Origin: Caldilineae bacterium
GTDB taxonomy: Bacteria; Chloroflexota; Anaerolineae; J102
Length of the DNA: 11,150 nucleotides
Reading direction: 5' to 3'
NCBI GenBank assembly: GCA_011192085.1
Contig: DUEQ01000534.1
Location: 1-11,150 of the forward strand
In this document: positions 7,801 to 11,150 of the stretch, piece by piece
Position numbering within the stretch: the first letter of the stretch is position 1
Layout: each line of letters begins with the position of its first letter
Made by a program: the position numbers and the translations under genes
The notes under the pieces: generated by a model
What the model saw: the letters and a program-made list of their open reading frames with translations, nothing else
What the model was told of the DNA's origin: nothing
Databases searched by the model: none

Positions 7801-9529
7801 CAGTCCCAGCCAGTTCACTTCCCCCATGCCGGGGCTGGAGACGCTGGTGCGGGCCCTGGCGGCCATCCCCGCCGCATTCTCGGGCCAGACGCCCCTGCCC
7901 GCGTACAACTACTGGGATATCTCCCGCATTATCCCCTACACCATCAACGAATTTCCCTATTGGTCCTTCCTCTTCGCGGACCTGCACCCGCACATGATGG
8001 GGATTCCCTTTACGGTGTTGTTCCTGGCGCTGGCGTATTCAGTAATCAGGAAACGGGGCGCGTTCCTGCTGATGCCCCTGGTGCTGGGGGCGATCGGGGC
8101 CACCAATACTTGGGACCTTCCCACCTATCTGGGGCTAGGCGCGCTGGCCTGGCTGTTGCGGGAATGGCGCATTTATGGCCACATCCGCATGCTCCGCACC
8201 ACGTTTTTCATTCTCTACCTGGCGGGCGCTTCCATCCTCCTCTATCTGCCCTTCTACAGCCATTACACCACGGTGTTCCAGACAGGCGTGGCCCTGACCT
8301 ATGCCAAGACCGGTCTTGGCCCGTGGCTGCGCATCTGGGGCTTCTTCATTTTCATCGCCATCAGCTACCTGGCGGTCATGCTCCTCTATCGCCCAGGCGA
8401 TGTGCTGGGCCTCGCCTGGCTCTCGGGCCTATTCCGCCATTTCGACCGCAGCGCCCGATTCCTCGACTTTTTCGACGCGCTGGTGCAGCGCCGCTGGGAT
8501 CTGTCTATGACCCAGGCCATCATGGCGCTGACCGTGGCCCTCGCAGTCGCGCTGGCCGCCTTCGGGTATGAGGTCATCGCCATCCTGTTGGTTCCGACCA
8601 CGTTCATCGGGCTGTTTCTCTTCCGCAAGAAGGTCACGCCTGAGGATCAGTTTATCAACGCCCTGTTCTTCACGGGCCTGATCATCCTGCTGGGCGTGGA
8701 GATCATCTATCTCAAGGATTTCCTGTGCGGCTGCGGTCCAGGCTTTTTCAGCAAGACCCACGGCGAATGGTATCGCATGAACACCCTGTTCAAGTTTTAT
8801 ATCCAGGCGTGGGTGATTTTGGGCGTGGCCGCGGGCGCGTCCCTGCCTTGGTTGGCTGAGAGGATAGCGGGTTGGGGGAAGCTCTGGCGTGGGGTCTGGT
8901 ACGCGCTGCTGGGGATATTGTTGGCGCTGGGGTTGGTATTTCTGGGGCTGGGAACGAAAAGTCGGGTGAACGACCGTTTTCCCGGCCCGAGACCGCCTCG
9001 CACCACCCTGGACGGCATGGCGTACATGTCAGTGGGCGAATACAGTTGGCCCGACGCCCGATACATCGTCGAACTGAAATATGACTACGACGCCATTCGC
9101 TGGCTGCAAGACCATGTGACCGGCACGCCCGTGGTGGCGGAGCCCCCCGCCTCCTGGTATCAGGTCGATGGGAAAAATGTGGGGTATGATTACTATCGCG
9201 CGGGCGGGCTGCGCGTCGGCTCCATGACGGGCCTGCCCATCCTGCTGGGGCAGCATCAGGGCGAACAGCGCTACGGCTGGCAGGTGGGGCGGCGAGAGCA
9301 AACCGCGCGGGAATTTTGGGAGACCACGGATGCCGAACGGGCGTGGCGGATTGCCGAGGAGTTCCACATCAACTATGTGTATGTGGGCCCGTTGGAGCGC
9401 ATCCTCTTCACGCCCGCGCAACTGGCCAAGTTCGACGTCTGGGTGCAGTCGGGCCGGGCGGAGATCGTGTATCAGAATCCGGGGGTGACCATCTATCGGT
9501 TGGCGCGACCATCGGCCCACGGGCGTTAG
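4895..9529 (+). CDS. Giant membrane protein: GT39/ArnT-like N-half fused to Chlor_Arch_YYY (DUF2298) C-half
   Basis: A 1544-aa polytopic inner-membrane protein with two modules. Module A (residues 1-640): membrane segments near 7-24, 129-172, 186-241, 255-277, 322-402 and 462-483. It has the first-loop acidic motif PHPDERS (36-42) typical of GT-C glycosyltransferases using polyprenyl-phosphate sugars, then an extracytoplasmic domain (490-640). A connecting membrane region (720-800) leads to module B (about 800-1544). Module B has NYYYYGYQ (879-886), NEFPYWSFLFADLHPHMMGIPF (1018-1039) and RMNTLFKFYIQAWVIL (1294-1309), diagnostic of Chlor_Arch_YYY/DUF2298, and ends in a second soluble domain (1380-1544). 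Both soluble domains open alike: a Trp helix, then DGSTIITEHW or GTPVVAEPPA. I infer transfer of a sugar to an envelope acceptor; DUF2298 function is not established. A hydrophilic loop (403-455) is built from short DNA repeats. The ATG lacks a Shine-Dalgarno. Architecture is well supported, activity speculative. Confidence 0.9.
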   Translation: MTSLRRLIPYLLLALILLAGFALRTYNVDWADGQLPHPDERSTIAFYAPTIRWPEDSSLILDVARSPLNPFNDLGSGRKRSYTYGHFPLYLLVAAGHLAPKLAPLAESLGAPEKYVDMMRIANGSPGYAWVGRVLVAIFDTLTVLFLFLLGRRLWNVHVGLLAAAFAAFTVQQIQLSHFFAVDPISATFLVITLYFAIKMLDTGGWGYAILTGVMAGLAVASKFSALPVLAAPVIAGLILTYRQAREEDVRSAPGWLLAAAALFVALLAFFITSPFAILDWKSFYQFVIKEQGAMARGEADFPFTRQYRGTTPYLYFVQQQVLWGMGILLGIVGWLGFGWAIMRAMLGRAQPGVWIILAWLVPYFLITGSFLAKFNRYMAPVDPLLSLLGAGMLWSLALWIVGSRSSRSGVRGPKSDVQSRMSDMESPAISTNLDESPAESPTAEPIPEEVFTAPERRAKRLFWALGLVVLIPTILWALAFVNGVYRTEHPFITASKWMYANIPDGSTIITEHWEEGMPLHLPMPGGYPAAHGWKSVTMPMYEEDAPQKFEIIKQNMREGDYYVLATKRLYGALPHLPERYPMSIQFYKLLFEGKLGYELVGDFHTYPKLFGIEIPDQSADESFWVYDHPRTLIFKKVRDLSDAEWDQLLGGLWEQAIPYYTGDEEGKGSLLSRFSLGLLGGKKASGGPEEEKNLLLDQPVDTLPDVGRIAWNPLRESSLASAVIWWLALLGLQVLAWPVAFAVFGSLRDRGYAFARALGLILLAWISWMLASFHLLINNLIPYILALVFLATLSYLLWRRQREAMVAFWRERRGLILILEGVFTAAFLFFLFIRLLNPDLWHPWFGGEKFMEFAFLNAVLKTPYFPPYDPYFAGGIMNYYYYGYQLLAALIKLTGLKPTIAFNLAIPTLFALTFAGVFSLAYTLSSRLRGRDGRWQDGLGAGFLAGVIVALMSNLEGGLAFIRNLAQISPSQFTSPMPGLETLVRALAAIPAAFSGQTPLPAYNYWDISRIIPYTINEFPYWSFLFADLHPHMMGIPFTVLFLALAYSVIRKRGAFLLMPLVLGAIGATNTWDLPTYLGLGALAWLLREWRIYGHIRMLRTTFFILYLAGASILLYLPFYSHYTTVFQTGVALTYAKTGLGPWLRIWGFFIFIAISYLAVMLLYRPGDVLGLAWLSGLFRHFDRSARFLDFFDALVQRRWDLSMTQAIMALTVALAVALAAFGYEVIAILLVPTTFIGLFLFRKKVTPEDQFINALFFTGLIILLGVEIIYLKDFLCGCGPGFFSKTHGEWYRMNTLFKFYIQAWVILGVAAGASLPWLAERIAGWGKLWRGVWYALLGILLALGLVFLGLGTKSRVNDRFPGPRPPRTTLDGMAYMSVGEYSWPDARYIVELKYDYDAIRWLQDHVTGTPVVAEPPASWYQVDGKNVGYDYYRAGGLRVGSMTGLPILLGQHQGEQRYGWQVGRREQTAREFWETTDAERAWRIAEEFHINYVYVGPLERILFTPAQLAKFDVWVQSGRAEIVYQNPGVTIYRLARPSAHGR
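6111..6166 (+). repeat. Eight-unit 7-nt tandem repeat GTCCRAR inside the coding sequence
   Basis: Consecutive heptamers gttcgag, gtccggg, gtccgag, gtccgaa, gtccgat, gtccaaa, gccgaat, gtcggac encode a basic, Ser-rich loop (about residues 406-424) between two membrane segments of the giant protein. Because 7 is not a multiple of 3, each unit is read in a different frame and gain or loss of a single unit would shift the frame. Confidence 0.8.
6171..6210 (+). repeat. Four-unit 10-nt tandem repeat AATCTCGAYG inside the coding sequence
   Basis: Units aatcgccggc, aatctcgacg, aatctcgatg and aatctcctgc run in tandem directly after the heptamer tract, followed by one more aatctccc at 6213. They encode part of the Ser/Glu/Pro-rich loop (about residues 426-443). 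The period is again not a multiple of 3. Confidence 0.7.
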
Positions 9530-9553
9530 CGCGCCGCTGCCGATGAAAATGCT

Positions 9554-10777
9554 TTAATCAGTGATCATTTCTCGCCGCCAAAAGAATCTCAAGGCTAGGA
9601 TCGCAGCCAGGACGTTGATCGCGCTGGCCCAAGCCGCGACCACGAGAAATATGCGACCCGAGATGGGTAGCCAGGGGGCGAATCCTCCCGCCAGGAGGGC
9701 CAGCCACATTAGCCCCACGCCCGCCATCCATAGGACCTCCATCCACCATTGCCAGGCTGCGTTTCGGCTTCCGAATTGGGAGATGAGCAATCCCATCAGG
9801 GCGCTGGACGCCCATAACAGCAACAGGTCGTGCAGGTAATAGATGCGCAGCGCGCCCACGCCCCAACTCCACACCTGAGGGCTTAGCATCATCACCGCGG
9901 CGCCGATCTGCACCACCAACCCCAACATGCCAAAGCGCGCCAGGGGAGGCAGCTCATCTCGCCGACGCCAGAAGCGGAGCAGATGCAGCCCCACCAGGCC
10001 CGCCACGACCAGATTCGAGAGCGCCGCCACCCAATAGAGCCCCGGCGACAGCAAGTCGGGGGGCATGCCCAGCAGGAAGGTGGGAAGGATGAACAACGCC
10101 AGGGCGGCGGCAGGCAGCCAGCCCCCGGGCGAGGTCTTTCCCTCCAATTGCGCCCACAAAGCCCCAAAGATGGCGAGCAACAGCCAACCTGTGGTGAATA
10201 AATCCAGGAACAAGTGTAGGAAGAGATGCTTGATGAAAGGATTCTCCACCTGCATGATCAGCAATCCCGGTTCGGCCATCGCGCCCAGGCTGGCGATGAG
10301 CAGCACCACCACCGCCCAGTTCCATAGCCTGAGGGCCAGAGGGCGCTCCCTGACCCCGCGCATCATCCAGGCGTACAACCCCATGAACCAGAACCAGGTG
10401 AGTCCCGCGAATCCGGCACTGATGGCCCCCAGGGGCAACTGGGCCGAGCCGATCTGGGTTGAATGATAGCCGTTGGGCCAGAACGCGGGGAGCTGGAGCA
10501 GGGAGAAGATGAAGGTGGCGGCCATCTGCCAGCGCACCCCGCGCGGAAGTCCCCGGCCCGTCAGGTTTGGCAAATGATGCCAGATCAGCGCCATTAGCGC
10601 CAGGATGGCCCAGCCAAACATGGTGTGACTGTGGGCGTGCACCACATTGCGGAACTCGCCCCAACCTGGAGGCATGCCGTAGACCAGTGCGAACCGCAAG
10701 AGTGAACCCGTTGAACCTGCCAGGACCAGGATGAGAACTGCGAGGAAGGCGAATTTGCGAGGGGTGGCATCGGACAT
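9554..10777 (-). CDS. Polytopic membrane protein with His motifs, distant heme-copper oxidase subunit I-like
   Basis: 407-aa integral membrane protein with about 11-12 hydrophobic segments and almost no soluble part. Histidines sit where a heme or copper protein would use them: VVHAHSHTMFGW (H47, H49, H51) at the start of the second membrane helix, HLFLHLFLDLFTTGW (H184, H188) in the middle and YYLHDLLLLW (H316) late. The pattern HAHSH..GW plus an FLH-type helix recalls uncharacterised relatives of cytochrome oxidase/nitric oxide reductase subunit I (CcoN/NorB-like), but the full copper-site set is not evident, so oxidase activity is doubtful. It could be a heme-binding sensor, assembly factor or quinol-linked protein. 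I chose the ATG at 10777 (MSDATPRKFAF); a TTG at 10795 would add six residues. Neither has a Shine-Dalgarno. It converges on the giant gene with 24 bp between the stop codons. Membrane protein certain, family tentative. Confidence 0.75.
   Translation of the reverse strand: MSDATPRKFAFLAVLILVLAGSTGSLLRFALVYGMPPGWGEFRNVVHAHSHTMFGWAILALMALIWHHLPNLTGRGLPRGVRWQMAATFIFSLLQLPAFWPNGYHSTQIGSAQLPLGAISAGFAGLTWFWFMGLYAWMMRGVRERPLALRLWNWAVVVLLIASLGAMAEPGLLIMQVENPFIKHLFLHLFLDLFTTGWLLLAIFGALWAQLEGKTSPGGWLPAAALALFILPTFLLGMPPDLLSPGLYWVAALSNLVVAGLVGLHLLRFWRRRDELPPLARFGMLGLVVQIGAAVMMLSPQVWSWGVGALRIYYLHDLLLLWASSALMGLLISQFGSRNAAWQWWMEVLWMAGVGLMWLALLAGGFAPWLPISGRIFLVVAAWASAINVLAAILALRFFWRREMITD
9555..9567. repeat. 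Inverted copy of the ACTGATY repeat at the 3' end of gene 7
   Basis: Thirteen bases, taatcagtgatca, are the exact reverse complement of 4865-4877. The copy overlaps the last codons and stop of the minus-strand gene (Met-Ile-Thr-Asp-stop), so the repeat supplies that protein's C-terminus. Confidence 0.6.
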
Positions 10778-10784
10778 GGTTAAG

Positions 10785-10790
10785 ATTATG
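10785..10790 (-). promoter_or_regulatory. Possible -10 box of gene 7, leaderless start
   Basis: On the minus strand CATAAT lies 7 nt before the ATG at 10777, the distance expected if transcription starts at or next to the start codon. No good -35 box is seen at 17 nt, and no ribosome binding site exists, which is compatible with a leaderless mRNA. Weak evidence. Confidence 0.25.
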
Positions 10791-10801
10791 AACAAAGAAA
10801 G

Positions 10802-10827
10802 AGAGCGAGCGCGGAACGCGTCGCTCT
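10802..10827 (-). terminator. Hairpin terminator downstream of the MoaD-like gene
   Basis: Arms 10802-10813 and 10817-10827 form an 11-bp stem with one bulged G (10809) and a GAA loop (GC-rich inner part, agagcga/tcgctct outer part). On the minus strand it is followed by the pyrimidine-rich tail ctttctttgtt. It lies 25 nt past the stop of the MoaD-like gene and before the start of gene 7, so the two minus-strand genes are probably separate transcription units. The tail is not a pure T-run. Confidence 0.55.
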
Positions 10828-10852
10828 AAAATCGGGTGGTCATGAAGGGGGA

Positions 10853-11150
10853 TTAGCGTCCGGGCGGGAAGAAGGCGATGACGTCGCCCGCGTGGATGGG
10901 TTGATCGAAACCGCCGGCGTAGCGCACTTCTTTGCCATTCAGCAAGATGCGCCAGTAGGGGCCTTCGCGAGGGATGTAAACCTTTTCGAAGTCGGTGGAC
11001 CAAGTCGCCTCGACATCTTCTTCGGGCGCCCGCCACGCCACCTCGAAAAACTCCTCCCGCAGCGCTGGATGGTAGTTGAAGAACTTGCGCAGCACAGCGG
11101 CTAGGGTGTCGTCGCTGTGGGCGTGGATGGTTTGTTCTTCCTGCCCGGCA
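10853..11150 (-). CDS. MoaD/ThiS-like ubiquitin-fold protein, 5'-truncated by window edge, no C-terminal Gly-Gly
   Basis: The minus-strand frame is open from the window edge, giving 98 visible C-terminal residues; the start lies outside (a GTG at 11095 is inside conserved sequence and is not favoured). TLAAVLRKFFNYHPALREEFF corresponds to the first helix of MoaD-type proteins, and LLNGKEVRYAGGFDQPIHAGDVIAFFPPGR to the closing strands (usual pattern VNG...L..GDEVAIFPP..GG). MoaD is the sulfur carrier for molybdopterin synthase and acts through a thiocarboxylated terminal Gly-Gly. Here the chain ends PPGR, so the standard chemistry is not possible as written. The middle (WRAPEEDVEATWSTDFEKVYIPREGPYW) seems longer than in typical 75-90-aa MoaD. 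It may be a structural or regulatory beta-grasp relative; any partners lie beyond the window. Fold assignment good, function unknown. Confidence 0.75.
   Translation of the reverse strand, partial: AGQEEQTIHAHSDDTLAAVLRKFFNYHPALREEFFEVAWRAPEEDVEATWSTDFEKVYIPREGPYWRILLNGKEVRYAGGFDQPIHAGDVIAFFPPGR

Noticed and set aside
9530..9553. Bidirectional terminator between the convergent genes
   Set aside because: The gap shows only 4-5 bp pairings and no clear T-run on either strand.
4865..9567. Insertion sequence defined by the 13-bp inverted repeat
   Set aside because: The enclosed gene is not a transposase, and the repeats match the local heptamer type; kept only as a low-interest finding.
9954..11036. 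Minus-strand open frame of 360 aa overlapping genes 7 and 8
   Set aside because: It is a different frame across both recognised minus-strand genes and the terminator; Arg/His/Pro-rich composition is typical of a shadow frame.

Overview
The window is GC-rich DNA, almost fully coding, and most likely from a member of the Chloroflexota (Anaerolineae or Caldilineae type). The main reason is the 1544-residue membrane protein. Its C-terminal half carries the NYYYYGYQ, FLFADLHPHMMGIPF and RMNTLFKFYIQAW signatures of the Chlor_Arch_YYY/DUF2298 family, which is known chiefly from Chloroflexi and some archaea. Short 7-nt tandem repeats between genes fit this assignment. The assignment is inference; no rRNA or tRNA is present.

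Layout, plus strand: (1) an acyl-CoA dehydrogenase entering from the left edge (1-1159); (2) an inositol monophosphatase/CysQ-like phosphatase (1280-2131); (3) an unrecognised soluble 286-aa protein (2197-3057); (4) a short CaiB/BaiF (family III) CoA-transferase or racemase homologue (3135-3974); (5) an S-methyl-5'-thioadenosine phosphorylase (3992-4858); (6) a giant polytopic protein joining a GT39/ArnT-like N-terminal half to a DUF2298 C-terminal half (4895-9529). Gaps are 17-120 bp and no convincing terminator separates the six genes, so they may be partly co-transcribed.

Layout, minus strand, converging on gene 6: (7) a 407-aa histidine-motif membrane protein resembling distant heme-copper-oxidase subunit I relatives (9554-10777); (8) a MoaD/ThiS-like ubiquitin-fold protein without the usual C-terminal Gly-Gly, running off the right edge (10853-11150). 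A strong hairpin between 7 and 8 looks like the terminator of 8.

Functionally, 1 and 4 are acyl-CoA enzymes. 2 and 5 are likely to handle by-products of sulfur or adenosine metabolism (PAP-type substrates and methylthioadenosine). 6 is probably an envelope polyprenyl-sugar glycosyltransferase. No single pathway unites them; this reads as an ordinary chromosomal segment rather than a defence island or mobile element. The most unusual features are the degenerate short tandem repeats. Different 7-nt families sit at gene junctions, and one eight-unit 7-nt tract lies inside the coding sequence of gene 6, where a change in copy number would shift the reading frame. The other notable point is the two-module architecture of gene 6.
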